A stretch of DNA of 64,000 nucleotides from Cherax quadricarinatus (Eukaryota > Arthropoda > Malacostraca > Decapoda > Parastacidae): assembly GCF_038502225.1 (NCBI RefSeq), contig NC_091307.1, positions 20,040,032 to 20,104,031 on the forward strand, written 5' to 3'. Position numbers and translations under genes: made by a program. Shown here piece after piece: positions 20,824 to 32,561 of this stretch (positions are counted from its first letter, which is position 1; the number at the start of each line of letters is the position of its first letter). The notes beneath the pieces were generated by a model. That model was not told the DNA's origin. It searched no databases and saw only the letters and a program-made list of their open reading frames with translations.

Positions 20824-21322
20824 TGTCGTGCCGAATAGGTTAAACTTGCGATTTTGGCCTAAATAGCAACGCTCTTCTAGCCGAATAAGGCAAACGATGG
20901 GGCAGCGGGCCTGCAGCAGCAACAGCCTGGTTGACTAGGCAAGCACCAGACGAGCCTGGCCCATGGCCGGGCTCAGAGAGTAGACAAACTCGAAATTCGT
21001 CAAAGGTATATCAAAGGTAAAGGTATAATAATTTCGCAGAGATTATTCTGAACCTATCGAAAAAATATATTTCATTGTTTGTTTATTATTAAATTATTGT
21101 AAACTTGTCTAAAATATATTTAATTGGATTAGGCCAAATTAAATTGCACTTGTTATAATAAGGTTACTTAAGTTATCTAAGGTCCTTTTGGTACAAAGTT
21201 ATTAATTTTTACATTAACATAAATGAAAAAAATACATCTTTAAACGCAGAAGAGAAAATTTTAGAAAGAACTTAATTTTAAATGAGTTCTTGCTAATTGA
21301 CCAATTTTATCTATTCGGCACG
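20824..21322 (+). mobile_element. MITE-like element, copy C, interrupted
   Basis: It starts TGTCGTGCCGAATA and ends TATTCGGCACG, where the last bases of the repeat are lost. The interior matches copy A but is split at about 20897 by a CR1-like LINE end. Confidence 0.75.
20897..21027 (+). mobile_element. CR1-like LINE 3' end nested in MITE-like copy C
   Basis: GGGCCTGCAGCAGCAACAGC, CTGGTTGACTAGGCAAGCAC and CCTGGCCCATGGCCGGGCTC match the older CR1-like subfamily seen at 2640-2750, and CGTCAAAGGTATATCAAAGG forms a short tandem tail. Element sequence resumes on the far side with AATAATTTCGC, so this insertion is younger than the MITE-like copy. Confidence 0.75.
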
Positions 21323-21337
21323 TGTAAATATATATTG

Positions 21338-21551
<214 letters not shown>

Positions 21552-21556
<5 letters not shown>

Positions 21557-21653
21557 ACGGCTTCAGGAAGAAATCCAAATATTCTTCCTTGAAGCCTTTT
21601 TATCCACTTCTCCGAGGCTATGGGTCCCACAATTTACACCAGAGGTGGACCCC

Positions 21654-21698
<45 letters not shown>
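21552..21698 (+). repeat. short TA-bounded segment
   Basis: About 104 bp (starting TTCAAACGGCTTCAGGAAGA) between two (TA)n arrays, the second at 21656-21698. Being bounded by TA on both sides resembles the MITE-like copies, but its ends do not match them. Confidence 0.5.
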
Positions 21699-21702
<4 letters not shown>

Positions 21703-22104
21703 TTATTAGTGTAAAGGTATGTAGCAGGACAATAGCCATCAGCTGTTGAGGGAAGAGTAAGAGTGGTGGCAGAGGGAAGGAAGGCGGCGGGAGAGAAGGT
21801 GGGACGTTAAGTTTTAATTAGTTTATTTGTCTGAGGAACAAAACAACTGGATTCGTACCCACTTTCAGCACGAAATAGCGCAGTGGGCCCTTCCAGGGAG
21901 GAACCTTCGTACTAGTAAACGGCTCTTGATCCAAGAGTTGGAGCTACCCAGCCTGTCCTCTGATCAAATATGATTAACTTCAATTCCCTAGGCATTATAT
22001 AAATCCTTAACAGGTTTTTCGCTTCCCCAAGAATATAATCTACACGGAGGGTGTTTCAGGGGTCAACGCCTTTCGAAGGGACATGTGTTGACATCCCTCC
22101 TTGA
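21699..22104. other. unassigned spacer
   Basis: Unique sequence. A CR1-like end scrap (TGTTTCAGGGGTCAACGCC, minus strand) lies at 22050-22070. Confidence 0.4.
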
Positions 22105-22475
22105 TGGGTCATGTTCTTTCTTGATGGGTTCTTCTTGGCTCCTACATCGTAGGATTCTTCAGCCTTCTTGAAGGGTCCTTCGTCTTTCTCTTTGAAGGAT
22201 CCTTAATCTTTCTCCTTGAAAGATCTATCTTCCTCCTTGATGAGCCCTTCATCTTCTTCCTGAAAAGAACCCTTTGTTTTCTTCCTTGAAAGGTCTATTA
22301 TTTTTTTCTGTATAAGGTCTTTCATCCTCGCTGAAGGCTCCATCTTCGTCCTTAATGGGTCTTTTCATCTTTCTTGATGGGGCCTTTTATCTTCCTCCTT
22401 GAAGGCTCCTTAATCATCCTCCTTGAAGGCTCCTTCATCTTCCCCTTTGAAGGCTCCTTCATCTTCCTTCTAAGA
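22105..22475 (+). repeat. 24-bp degenerate minisatellite
   Basis: Units like CCTTGAAGGCTCCTTCATCT plus TCCT. They are clearest at 22397-22470 and drift upstream to about 22105. Confidence 0.7.
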
Positions 22476-22945
22476 TAATAAGTTTGACCAACAAAGTAAC
22501 GCATCTCGCCTAGTCTGTGTATCTTATACTTAACCCATAATATTTACATTGAACTTCTTATTAGGAGAGTATAAATTGCACCACTCGTGTATTCGCACTT
22601 CGGAGCCTGCATCAGCGGTTAATTTACATAGTGTGCAAGGTATATAGATTCTGTGTTGGGTATCGGCGTCCCACCGGGGGCGTAAGCTATTGGCACTATA
22701 AATTAGCAAGGTAGCTCTGAGCCCTTTATCAAGACCAGGGGCTCTGTTTTTGGGACCACCTACTCTGTATTAAGACCATCTGACCTTTTTTCAAGACCGT
22801 AAGTACTGGGTTAGGACCACTTGCGGTCTCTCAGAAACCCTATATTTTTTTATGAGGATCTCTGCTGTTTGTCAGGTCCAATAACTTTGCATTAAGACCA
22901 CCTCTTTCATGGATGCATTAATATATATATATATATATGTATATA
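22476..22945. other. unassigned region with short (TA)n
   Basis: Weak internal repetition of TAAGACCA-like words (22700-22910) and a (TA)n at 22921-22945. No gene is seen. Confidence 0.35.
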
Positions 22946-23331
22946 TGTCGTGCCGAATATGTAAAACTGGTCAATTAGCAAGAACTCATTTAAAATTAAG
23001 TCCTTTCTGAAATTTTCTCTTGTACGTTTAAAGATATATTTTTTCATTAATATTGATGTAAAAATTTATAATTTTGCACCAAAAGGAACTTAGAAAACTT
23101 ACCTAACCTTATTATAACAAGAACAATTTATTTTAGCCTAACCCAATTAAATATATTTTAGATTTGTTTACAATAATTTAATACTAAACAAACACAGTGA
23201 AATATATTTTTTTTCGTTAGGTTCAGAATGATTTTGGCGAAATTATTGCATACACAAATTTTCGCTTGTCCTATATGGCAAGATGAGCATTGCTATTTAA
23301 GCCAAGATCGCAAGTTCTGCCTATTCGGCAC

Positions 23332-23333
<2 letters not shown>
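22946..23333 (-). mobile_element. MITE-like element, copy D
   Basis: It starts TGTCGTGCCGAATA (plus-strand reading) and ends TATTCGGCACA, where the inverted repeat is eroded. Same orientation as copy B and close to it in sequence. Flanked by (TA)n on both sides. Confidence 0.75.
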
Positions 23334-23417
<84 letters not shown>

Positions 23418-23441
23418 GTGTGTGTGTGTGTGTGTGTGTGT
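23334..23441. repeat. (TA)n followed by (TG)n
   Basis: TA to about 23414, then TG to 23441. Compound arrays of this type arise by spread from one motif to a neighbour. Confidence 0.95.
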
Positions 23442-23969
23442 TAATGTATTAATGTGTGTTTGTATGTAAATTTAACGTGTTCATTTTCTGTTTTGCAGGT
23501 AAGAGTTGTCTTGCGTGTGGAGAGTCAGGGTAAGCGAAGGATTGCTTGCCTTCTGTGGGTTTTCTTAAAAACCTCTGTGACACTACCATTGACAGGCGTA
23601 TGCTTGCTGGTGAAGGGTTTCCCGCCCTCTCTTCTTTCTCTCTTTTTGTCTCGCTTTTCCTCCCTTCGTTCTTGTAGTGATCTTCCCACTCTCCTCCCTG
23701 TCTCATTCTTTTTCTGTCCCGTCTCTTCCTCTGTGAGGTGAGCTAATAGGCGTCCACAAGCACTGCTTGGATGTTCTGCACCTGTATTCGAGCTCCTCTT
23801 AAGTCTGTTTTATAATTGTCAGGAGCATCTTGGAGTGGACTGAGGGGTTCTTCGAGCCCTGTCTTTGCCACACCACAACATTGCCAAAAGAGTTAGCAGT
23901 TGTGACCAGAATGAGTACCAGATACATTTATATTAAGGCTGGATACTAGCGCCTTTGTGAGAATGTAGC
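23442..23969. other. unassigned region
   Basis: Mixed sequence with a pyrimidine-rich patch at 23620-23735. I see no element or gene. Confidence 0.35.
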
Positions 23970-24075
23970 CCAGGGATTAATGTAAGTCAGTCTGATTGAT
24001 CAGAACATCAACCAGAATACTTGATCTAATCCCGAGCCACGGGGACCATGACTCCCGGAATTAACAACAGGTAAG
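23970..24075 (+). mobile_element. CR1-like LINE 3' end relic
   Basis: CTGATTGATCAGAACATCAA, CCACGGGGACCATGACTCCC and GGAATTAACAACAGGTAAGT correspond to the end of the CR1-like family, strongly diverged. Confidence 0.5.
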
Positions 24076-24194
24076 TAGGTACTATTTAGTGTTGAACTAA
24101 ATACTCTGTACTCGAGTATGACTAGGTGCGTGGGTTGGTCACTATGTCAGGAGGTAAGACCTACAGTCCAGTGAACTCAGAATTAGTATAATTT

Positions 24195-24735
24195 AAGAGA
24201 AAATGATAGGCTGGATGACAAAAATATTCAGAACAAATGGTGCCAAGGAGATGATTATACTCTTAAAGGCACTTGCGGTTTTAGAACCGGAATACTGCTG
24301 TACGCTGACAGCCCCGCCAATAAGGATAGAAAAATGTCAGATCTGGATAATGTTGCTAGCCCTTTTAATTGAAACGCCTAAAATATTTTAGAATGCCTGA
24401 ACCCCCTGGAACGCAGACGAGGAAAATACTGGACTAACTTCCAAATTTACACAGTGAAAACGCTTCCCAGAGCGGGAGGCGCGGTGAAGGGTGAGAAATG
24501 CCTCCAGTGAAAAGCAGGGCGCAGTAAATAACTCATAAGAACTAAGAGGCCAAGTCTTTATATAACCCTTCAATAGAAGTGAAATTACCAGAAAATACTT
24601 AATTTTTTCAAGATGGAACGTGATTACATTCTTAAAAGCCATACTTAAAGAAAACACTGGCCTAGCCGTTAGTTTGTCTGAGACAGGATTGCTGGGACAA
24701 TAATCCCAGGAACCATCAACAGGTAGGTAGGTGTT
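24195..24735 (+). pseudogene. diverged CR1-like LINE C-terminal region
   Basis: The frame piece KMIGWMTKIFRTNGAKEMIILLKAL followed by LEPEYCCTL aligns with KKMIGWIMRTFKTRDAKPMMILFKSL and LEYCCTL of the young copy. It continues, with stops and shifts, to a 3' tail ACCATCAACAGGTAGGTAGG. It belongs to an older subfamily and is not functional. Confidence 0.75.
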
Positions 24736-24863
24736 GGGAGTAGGGTTCACCAATGATGGGTGCAGGAACGCCCATGGTGGGTGTGAATGTGCGCTTGGTA
24801 GGTGTTTTTGGGTGGGGCCTGGTGTTCACACACGTGGTAGATGCAAGCTTGTCCATGACGGGT

Positions 24864-24866
24864 GTG

Positions 24867-24943
<77 letters not shown>

Positions 24944-24950
24944 GTGTGTA
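24864..24950. repeat. (TG)n microsatellite
   Basis: About 87 bp of TG with GCG interruptions, then GTATGTATG. Confidence 0.95.
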
Positions 24951-25000
24951 TGTATGTATGTATGAGGGGTGGTAAGCTGGATGAAGCGCATGCATGCGCA

Positions 25001-25075
25001 TGGCTTGATAAAGTCCACTGTATGGGCGAAACCTAGTCAGTAGAGGCTCGCATTCTACTGCATTTGTGTTTATTT
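25001..25075 (+). repeat. hammerhead-like stem-loop relic
   Basis: UUGAUAAA, stem II GUCCA/UGGGC around loop CUGUA, then GAAACC. The downstream words GGCTCGCATT and TACTGCATTTGTGTTT also follow the related copy at 41905. The cleavage-site side is mutated. Confidence 0.4.
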
Positions 25076-27480
25076 TTCCATGGCTGGTAGAGGAGGCACC
25101 TACATGCTCGTGGTTCGTGGGGGCACGAGACACGAGTACTCCTGTTAGGTGACTCACCAGAAATAAATGTAAATCGCGTCTGCATGTGCCAGCCCCGCTC
25201 GCCCGATTTATGTGCACATGGTTCAGTTTTTTTTTTTACGCTGACATGTAAATGAAAGATAAATTACAAACAGTTGTAATATTTGATGTCACATGTGTTT
25301 AAATTGCCTAGCTTTGTAGGTTTGTTTCACGCTGAGTTATAAATTTGTGTGGAAGCTTCAAACGAACTTTGTGCAAAACACGGAATGTTTGCATTGTTTT
25401 AAAATTGTAAAAGCGTTCGAAAAAAAAAAAAATCAGGAATGGGAGAGTAAGAAATAAATTCGAGGATATTGGGAGTGCCGTAATTAAAACCATTAGCAGG
25501 TAATCGTAATAAACATGATAACGAGGGAACAGTGGGTAAATTACCCACGTATAACTGCAGATGACGAAGAGCAATTGTGTGATAATTGTGACCAGGTATT
25601 GTGGGGATTCTGGTGTGGTGGTTAGGGTGAGAAGGGATAGTGGGAGGGGAGAGTAGTAAGAAGAGGTAAGAGGAAGGGAGAAAGAATTGACGAGAAAATT
25701 TATGAATCAGTGAAAAAATGAAAACTATTCGAGGAAGCAGAGGTTGTAGATTGAGAAATACCAGGGAGAGAACAGAAAAGTAGATAATTACAAGGTGCTT
25801 GTTATCTGTGGATGGTAACTAGTAACAGGCCACAAACGTCTAAGGTGGTAACGATTACCAGCTTACAAACATCTTAGACTTAGATAAGTCGTTAAATAAA
25901 TATAAGAATATTTGTTAGGTCCGTATATTTATCTGATGTCCTAAGTAATCCGTTAATTAATTTCCTTATTAGCCTTGAATATATAGTTTCTTCATGAAAA
26001 AATGTGTAGTGATTAATAGTCAGTATTAAATATACTGACTAAAATGAAAGTAGTGCCCCATGTTCATCACGCCAGACTTGTCAGAAATTATCTTTCTTAA
26101 TCTATAGTGATCTAACTCAACTAACCCCTTGACTGTGTAGGTAGACTGATCTTCGAAGGAAGGGGCGTTGGTAATGATCTTCAAAGATTATTCAGTCTCG
26201 GTGTTTTTTCCTCTCTTTCTCTCTGGCCTGGTTTTCCTCGATATTCTCAGACAGGTCTCTCGGCGAGGGCCAATTCTTTTTTGCTGTCCTCTCCATTAAT
26301 GGTCTTCATTCTATCTTAACAAAACTCTTTTTTTTTTTTTATAAATCTCTTCGTTGCCTGGCTGTCTAAACTCAATCTTCCTCGCTTGAGGCAAACTGGT
26401 ACTTTATATAGCTTCCAAATATGTCTTTCTATGTCCCTCTGGACTGGTTTTCCCAGGGCTGCTAGTAGGTTGGAGTCGGCGTCCCCGTAGTCCGCTCCTC
26501 AGGGAGGGCTGTTTGTCAACACTCGAATACCCGTGTTTGGTGGGTCAATAAGGAATGCGTATAGGGGTGTTCCTGCCAAACCTGACCCTCTTCAGGGTGA
26601 AGAGCTGTGGGGTGGAGGTGGTGTTTGGGGTAGTTTGGAACTCTTCGAATGGATCGTAGAGGCGGATGGATACGGGTAGTCTGGAGAGAATTTTGGAGGA
26701 ATAGGCTGTCTGGAAGGTCTCATCGGGATTTCTAGTTTATGAAACTTCTTGTATCTCGTCATTTTTGTGTCTGTTCATTCATACATCCAGTCATTCATGC
26801 AATCAGTTCATTCATGCATCCAATTTATTCATGCGCCCAATCATTCTTGTATCCAGAGTTCTCTGCAGACAACAATGTTCATGGAACCTTCCTGCTTCAT
26901 GTAATGACTCGCTTTTATGAAACAGACAGTATTCTCGGAACTACCCACTACATATAAATTAGTCCTCGCCCAAGAGCCCCACACTCCTTTGGAAAGATTT
27001 GGGGAGCAAGTTGTGTCGATCCAGAACCCCTGAATCCCCTATTTAATAGGAACTAATCGTATTGTCACAGAACCTTTGTTTAGTTGGATCCAGTCGTGTC
27101 TGAGAAGACCCACTGTCTTACAGATCATTCATAAATATTAATGGTAGTATTATATATATACTCTTGTAATTATATTTTTTAATCGACTGTTTCTCTTCAT
27201 CGTATTATATACTTCTCAGGAACATTAGAAAATCAGAACACAAGATTACAGAAACACTATAACTGGCCTATCGGCCCATACTAGGCAGGTCTTTCTCAAA
27301 CCTCAGATACTCTAAAGGCATTATTGTAATGTAGAAATGATTCTCTATTTATGAACGTTTCTTCTAGATCTATAATCTATGCTTTGAGTTCATATTCGGG
27401 TGAAAATGCTTGTTTTATGTTCTGTTATTTATCTTATCTTTAATTTAATATTTTTAAGATTAGCATTCAGAAATTCGCAT
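25076..27480. other. long region without recognised features
   Basis: I find no RT motif, tandem array or dispersed repeat here, apart from an A-run at 25422, a T-run at 26331 and a loose CATTCATGCATCCA repeat at 26770-26850. It may be intron or intergenic sequence. Confidence 0.4.
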
Positions 27481-29161
27481 AAAATGAAATATGTGATGGC
27501 GGTGTTTCTCCATCTGGTGCGTTCTTAAGTCTACGCTCAGGCCCAAGACACTCGTACTAGCCATCATTGTGTCTCCAACAGCGGAGACGCGAAGGGAAGG
27601 CAACTGTTGTAAATCGCTTGAAGTGTGGCCGCAATAGTAATGTGTCGGCGGCGAGATGGTCGAGCAACGGCAAGACAATGAGGTGGTTCTATCGCCCGCC
27701 TGGAATGACTGATGTTATGACAGACATTCACATGTTAAGAAGCGCTTTTTTTTGTGTGTGTGTGTCAGACATCTCTGGAAAGTCCGCCCGCCCGACGCTG
27801 TCAGAGGATCCCTCCCTCCCTTCCCTGCTCGCTTAACTCCTTTATTTGTCCAACTTTTTAAGAGACTCGAGGCGGGATCCCTCTTTCTGCAGACGCGTTT
27901 CGTGTAATAGTTTTTTATCCTGTTATTTTTTTTTGAGTCGCATTTCATGCTGGAGAATTGTGTTTTATTATATACTTTTATCTTTGCTGATTCACAATTG
28001 AAACTTCAGAAAAACAAGAAATGGTTCTGATAGGGGTGAATTTATCGTAATGCCTTTGTATTGATGCTTATGAAAAAGTAAATGTATCAGCGTTAGATGC
28101 TTATTGTGGTTTAGTAAATTAAAGTAAAAGTTCCTCAAGATGTGCTGGTTTATGATTGGTAAGAAGGTGCAGCCTCCTTCCATTGTGAAGGCTTACTCAG
28201 CCCTGTAACAACTTCAGACAGTATTACCAAGGCTGGCTCCTCCTCAGGAAAATTAATGAATAGAAAAAGAAATAATTCACAAAGAAACACTATTATTTAT
28301 TAATGCAAAGATAAAACAGTGAAACATGAAGGTGTATCCTATTTGAAAGAAAAATGAAATGAAAAAATGACATTTGAATTCAACGCATTATAATATGCAC
28401 AGTTATACTGGGGTGTCTGGTGGAGGTTGACACCGTCTTGTAGAAATTGTAGCCCTTACTGATGATGTAGGGGGGGGGGGTCACAGGTGTTGGTGACAAC
28501 CCAACGGCTAGTTCTTCACAGAGTCTATAGCCTTGAATAGTCAGTCCAGATGACAGGAAAGCAGGTTCTTTACCACTACAAAGATGAGGGGTTGTTGTCT
28601 GCTGTCGCCTACAGTTAATCAGGTAGGTAGATCCAAAAAGTGACGTCTCCGGACTTTTGCAAAAGTCCTTCTCCTTCAACACTTCTCGTTGGTTGGCAGG
28701 TGACCCGATCTGTCATTCCAAGCTGGGAAGAGAGACAGGTTGTCCACGGCTTAAGAAATCACTCTCCATGATAAGTACAATACCTAAATGACGTGGTGAT
28801 TATCAAAACATCTAACATGGAGATCAAGGCTGAAAGGACTAAGTTTATTGTTGGTCAAAAGTGAAGCTTTCAACCAATAAGTCCACTAGAATAGGAGCAG
28901 GCTTGTATTTACAGTTGTGCTGGGAGCTGTGAGTCGAGTGATTACTGTTTGGCCGGAGCCCCACACGTCACCTTTCGGGGTGGGGAAAAAAGGGGGGGGG
29001 GGATAGCGGGAGCTAGACTTACCCTACCTTAACAAGCAGCCGGCAATCAAACTATCGTTACCATATACTCGCTCGCTACTCCTATCAGTTGAACTTTTTC
29101 CTCACATCCATCCTTTGTGACGCCACTACTTCTCTACACCCCCCACTAGGTAGATTTCCTT
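27481..29161. other. long region without recognised features
   Basis: The GC-rich patch at 27530-27720 has open frames on both strands but no domain or clear splice pair. G-runs lie at 28470-28479 and 28992-29001. No gene can be supported. Confidence 0.35.
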
Positions 29162-29249
29162 GGATCGAACGTGACTGCACTCCATTCCCCCAGGAGCTGT
29201 ATAGCCACTGTTGGTTTAGCGCTCACCCGTTAATATAATAATAATAATC
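29162..29249 (+). repeat. dispersed repeat with (AAT)n tail
   Basis: CCCCCAGGAGCTGTATAGCC, TTTAGCGCTCACCC and a TAATAATAATAAT tail. I associate this wording with a common decapod repeat. A shortened inverse copy is at 35825-35920. Confidence 0.5.
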
Positions 29250-29679
29250 TTCTACATGGGTATCATCAATGGGATAAGTCTTCAAGAGAGATCGTAATTT
29301 CCTGGAACGTAACATGTGAAGCTGTTGTAGCTACAGAACCCATACTGGAATATTTGACAATATGCTCATCACTTTGCCGAAATCTCCTTGTTCAAATTTT
29401 CACAGTTCGATGTTCGAAGTTCGATGACCACCTTGTTCGACCATTCTTGCTTTCTTTCAGGAATTTATATGTTTTATTTAGCTGTACATCATACGCAGAC
29501 GTGGATACAGAGGGATCTATCTCATTAGACATGTCATTACCCCAGGAACAGTATGGGCCCCTGAAGAGATATCTGTAGGAAAACACTCGTCACGCTCGTC
29601 CATCTCAGTACCTCTTCCCAGGCCGTAAATACCTTCATTTCCTTCGATATTCCTTGATCCAGCGAATGTGTATTTGTGT
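29250..29679. other. unassigned spacer
   Basis: Unique sequence. Short frames at 29354-29578 show no domain. Confidence 0.35.
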
Positions 29680-29890
29680 ACTTACCGAGTTGTGTTTACG
29701 GGGGTCGAGGCATCTCATGACCTTTTAGGAAATTTAGGTTGACTGACGTTTACTGGGCTATTGCCTCCAGGGCTATGTAATACCTATTCTTCATTATTTC
29801 CTCGTGGTGTACTCACCTGTTTGTGGTTGCGGGGGTCTATTCTTAGCTCCTGGCCCCGCCTCTTTGCTGGTCGTGTGTGTGTGTGTGTTG
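29680..29890 (-). mobile_element. LINE 3' tail relics, two in a row
   Basis: TACTCACCTGTTTGTGGTTG, CGGGGGTCTATTCTTAGCTC and CTGGCCCCGCCTCTTTGCTG (29815-29873) are the reverse complement of the tail at 20604-20716. A weaker match is at 29685-29710. The (TG)n at 29875-29888 is not the tail microsatellite, which would sit on the other side. Confidence 0.6.
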
Positions 29891-30385
29891 GTATGGGGTG
29901 AGGTGAGATGGGTTTGGAAGGAAAGGGGACTGGTGTGAAGAATTGATAAATGTGTAAATGAGGAACAGTAAAGAGAGAATGATGAAGATGAGTAATGGGC
30001 TAGAAAGGGAAGAGAGGGGAAATGAGAAAGTGGAAGAAAGATGGAATTCAGAGGATTATAACATGACGTAAAAGAAAAAGAACGGAATTAAGAAGGAAAA
30101 GGGGAGGAAATTATAATGTTTTATCTTTGCTTAACCTCCTAGGCCAATTAGAATCGAGCTTGGAGAATGAACTAGCCTGTGACTGGCTAGCAGCGTGGCC
30201 TCACAAGAGTCGGAAGTAGCAGCGGAAGCGGTGGTAAGCTTCCTTGTTCACCAGTGCGCTATTCACACCAATCTTCCAAACACACACACCTGTGACTCGT
30301 TTCGAGGGTTATTCTGGCCTCGCAGTCCGGCCTGAGACTAGATTTCCTTACTGACTAGTTCAAGAAGATTACTAGGGGAAATGGT
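29891..30385. other. unassigned region
   Basis: A purine-rich stretch at 29900-30110 and unique sequence after it. Nothing is supported. Confidence 0.35.
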
Positions 30386-30545
30386 TATAATTATAACCAT
30401 AATTTTTAAAGGGGTAGACCGTTAAGCCAGCGGAAGGCCTCGGTCAGATGACCGAAAACTTCAGCTGCGGGTCATCATATGACTAGAATCCGCTTCGGGA
30501 AACACTTGTTCTGTTTACTAACAAACTTTACCTAACCTAACATTA
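30386..30545 (+). repeat. dispersed SINE-like repeat (AAAGGGGTAGACCG family)
   Basis: AAAGGGGTAGACCGTTAAGC, GGAAGGCCTCGGTCAGATGA and GGAAACACTTGTTCTGTTTA recur at 50236-50385 in the same order. Here the tail is ACCTAACCTAAC; there it is a long ACCT array. No A or B box is clear, so the class is open. Confidence 0.65.
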
Positions 30546-31300
30546 TTGACTACCTGATCAAACACGTTATCTATATAAATTTCAAAATGATTCGACAGAA
30601 TATATACATCGGTGCCATATAAACTTCTGAATAATTCCATAACTCGTTATCTTGAGTCACAGCTATAACGACAGATTTTAAGTGGATATTTTCAACATAA
30701 ACATATACATTTAGATAAATATTAAAAAAGTAGCCTTATTAATTTACGTATTGAACTTGGGAACAGAGAACGTCGATCAAGAAAATAACATCGATGTAAC
30801 AGAAATAGTGTAATTAAATAATAACAGTAGTAGTTCCAGTAGTAAGCAGCAGCATCAGTAGTAGTAGTAGTTATAGTAGTAATAATAGAAACTGCATTTG
30901 ATAGGAAGACACCATCCAGGGTGCCCATGACCCTCAGTAAACCCCAGTGTTTCCTTTTTTTAATTCCATGTGTTTTCATAATATAATCCCATGCGTTTTC
31001 CTATGATAAACTCATGTTTTCCTAAGATAAACCGTCGAGTTTTCCTAGATAAACCCATTAACGTAAATAAACCAACATTGCGTCATCAAACACCCATTTT
31101 GAAAAGAAAAATATTCGTAAATTGCTGGCGGAAATTGAATCTTATTTTTTTTTTTGTAGGGGAGGAATCCCGGGAAACATTAATTATCGACGCTTGGTGT
31201 AAAGTATCGCGTCCCCACGAAATTTCGTCGGGGAAAGTAAGTTCTGGGGAAGGACAGGACGCTAAATTATATTTTAAAAGGATTTTGGCTGCAATGTAAT
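30546..31300. other. unassigned region with AGT triplets
   Basis: An imperfect (AGT)n/(AGC)n patch at 30826-30890 and loosely repeated AAACCCATG/TTTTCCTA words at 30980-31050. No gene is seen. Confidence 0.35.
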
Positions 31301-31382
31301 GTTTTAACGGGTGGGGTTAGAACCCATGGGGTTCGTGTGGTTTGTGTGCAATCATGTTATTACGATTTCGTGAGTCGTAGTG
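31301..31382 (+). repeat. SINE tail related to 38-175
   Basis: TGTGCAATCATGTTATTACG followed by ATTTCGTGAGTCG matches the tail of the SINE at the window start. Confidence 0.5.
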
Positions 31383-31384
31383 TT

Positions 31385-31605
31385 TTTTTTTTACGGTGGG
31401 ATGTTCACTCACAGGATGAATGACGCTGTTCAATACTGTCTTATGGCGGGATGTTCACTCACAGGATGAGTAACGCTGCTTAATACTATCTTATGGTGGG
31501 ATGTTCACTCACAGGATGAGTAACGCTGCTTAATTTAATACTGTCTTATGGTGGGATGTTCACTCATAGGATGAGTGACGCTGCTCAGTACTGCCATCTA
31601 GTGCT
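31385..31605 (+). repeat. 55-bp minisatellite, 4 copies
   Basis: Units of GGTGGGATGTTCACTCACAG, GATGAGTAACGCTGCT and TAATACTGTCTTAT. One unit has an extra TTTAA. It is the same family, in opposite orientation, as 9437-9672. Confidence 0.8.
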
Positions 31606-31715
31606 TTTTTTAATCTTGTCCTTTTTCCATTTGCTCTCTTGGTCCGGCTTCCATACCCTTTTCAATTACCCTCTACTCCTTCCTGTCTTCCTTTACTCCT
31701 CATCTCCCTCTACCA

Positions 31716-32096
31716 ATGTCTGAGGATCTCACTTTCAAGGATCACAACAGTGCCACGATCGCACGTGCAAAGAAAATGATAGGATGGATAATGAGAATTT
31801 TCAAAACGAGAGATGCCAAGCCCATGATGATCCTTTTCGAATCACTTGTTCTCTCTAGGCTGGAATACTGCTGTACATTAACATCTCCATACAAAGCAGG
31901 TGAAATCGCAGATCTAGAGAGTGTACAGAGATCCTTTACTGCACGTATAAGTTCTGTCAAGCACCTTAACTACTGGGAACGCTTGGAAGCACTTGACTTG
32001 TACTCGTTGGAACGCAGGAGGGAGAGATATATCATAATCTACACTTGGAAAATCTTGGAAGGAATGGTCCCAAATCTGCACACAGAAATCACTTAG
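31716..32096 (+). pseudogene. CR1-like ORF2 fragment before the fold-back
   Basis: The frame MSEDLTFKDHNSATIARAKK onward equals the thumb and post-RT region of the young copy. It stops at LHTEIT because the sequence switches to the inverted arm, which supplies a TAG. All RT catalytic motifs are upstream of the truncation point, so it is inert. Confidence 0.85.
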
Positions 32097-32282
32097 TGTA
32101 CCAATGGCGCCCCTACTTTTTATTGGCGGCATTTTGCATCGCCTGCCCAGTCTTTTACTTTCGTAGGTTACCTGGAGGTTATTCCCCCGGAATAACCTCC
32201 AGGTAACCTACGAAAGTAAAAGACTGGGCAGGCGATGCAAAATGCCGCCAATAAAAAGTAGGGGCGCCATTGGTACACTAAG
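32092..32282. repeat. perfect palindrome, 94-bp arms, 3-nt spacer
   Basis: The left arm 32092-32185 is the exact reverse complement of 32189-32282, with CCC between. Each arm joins the LINE tail (GGAATAACCTCCAGGTAACC) directly to internal LINE sequence (TACGAAAGTAAAAGACTGGG). It could be a real fold-back insertion or a sequencing or assembly artefact. Confidence 0.95.
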
Positions 32283-32526
32283 AGAAAACACCATAAGTGT
32301 CCGGGGCCCAAAACTGTTCAACAGCCTCCCATCAAGCATTAGGGGAATTGCCAATAAACCCCTGGCTGCCTTCAAGAGAGAGCTGGACAGATACCTAAAG
32401 TCAGTGCCGGATCAGCCGGGCTGTGGCTCGTACGTCGGACTGCGTGCGGCCAGCAGTAACAGCCTAGTTGATCAGGCCCTGATCCATCGGGAGGCCTGGT
32501 CATGGACCGGGCCGCGGGGGCGTTGA
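32242..32526 (+). pseudogene. CR1-like ORF2 C-terminal fragment after the fold-back
   Basis: The frame resumes with MPPIKSRGAIGTLRENTISV and runs to WSWTGPRGR, then the tandem 3' tail ends at 32561. It would be continuous with the previous fragment without the inserted fold-back. Confidence 0.85.
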
Positions 32527-32561
32527 TCCCCGGAATAACCTCCAGGTAACCTCCAGGTAAC

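Larger units (their letters stand above)
31715..32561 (+). mobile_element. CR1-like LINE copy with internal fold-back
   Basis: A 5'-truncated copy of the young CR1-like family, close to identical with 3421-4156. It sits in a pyrimidine-rich tract (CTCCCTCTACC before, CCATTCCCACC after). The middle holds a perfect palindrome at 32092-32282 and a stray tail motif, so the copy is rearranged. Confidence 0.85.

Noticed and set aside
27567..27836. A GC-rich 89-codon frame as a host exon
   Set aside because: Frames are open on both strands, with no splice pair and no recognisable domain.
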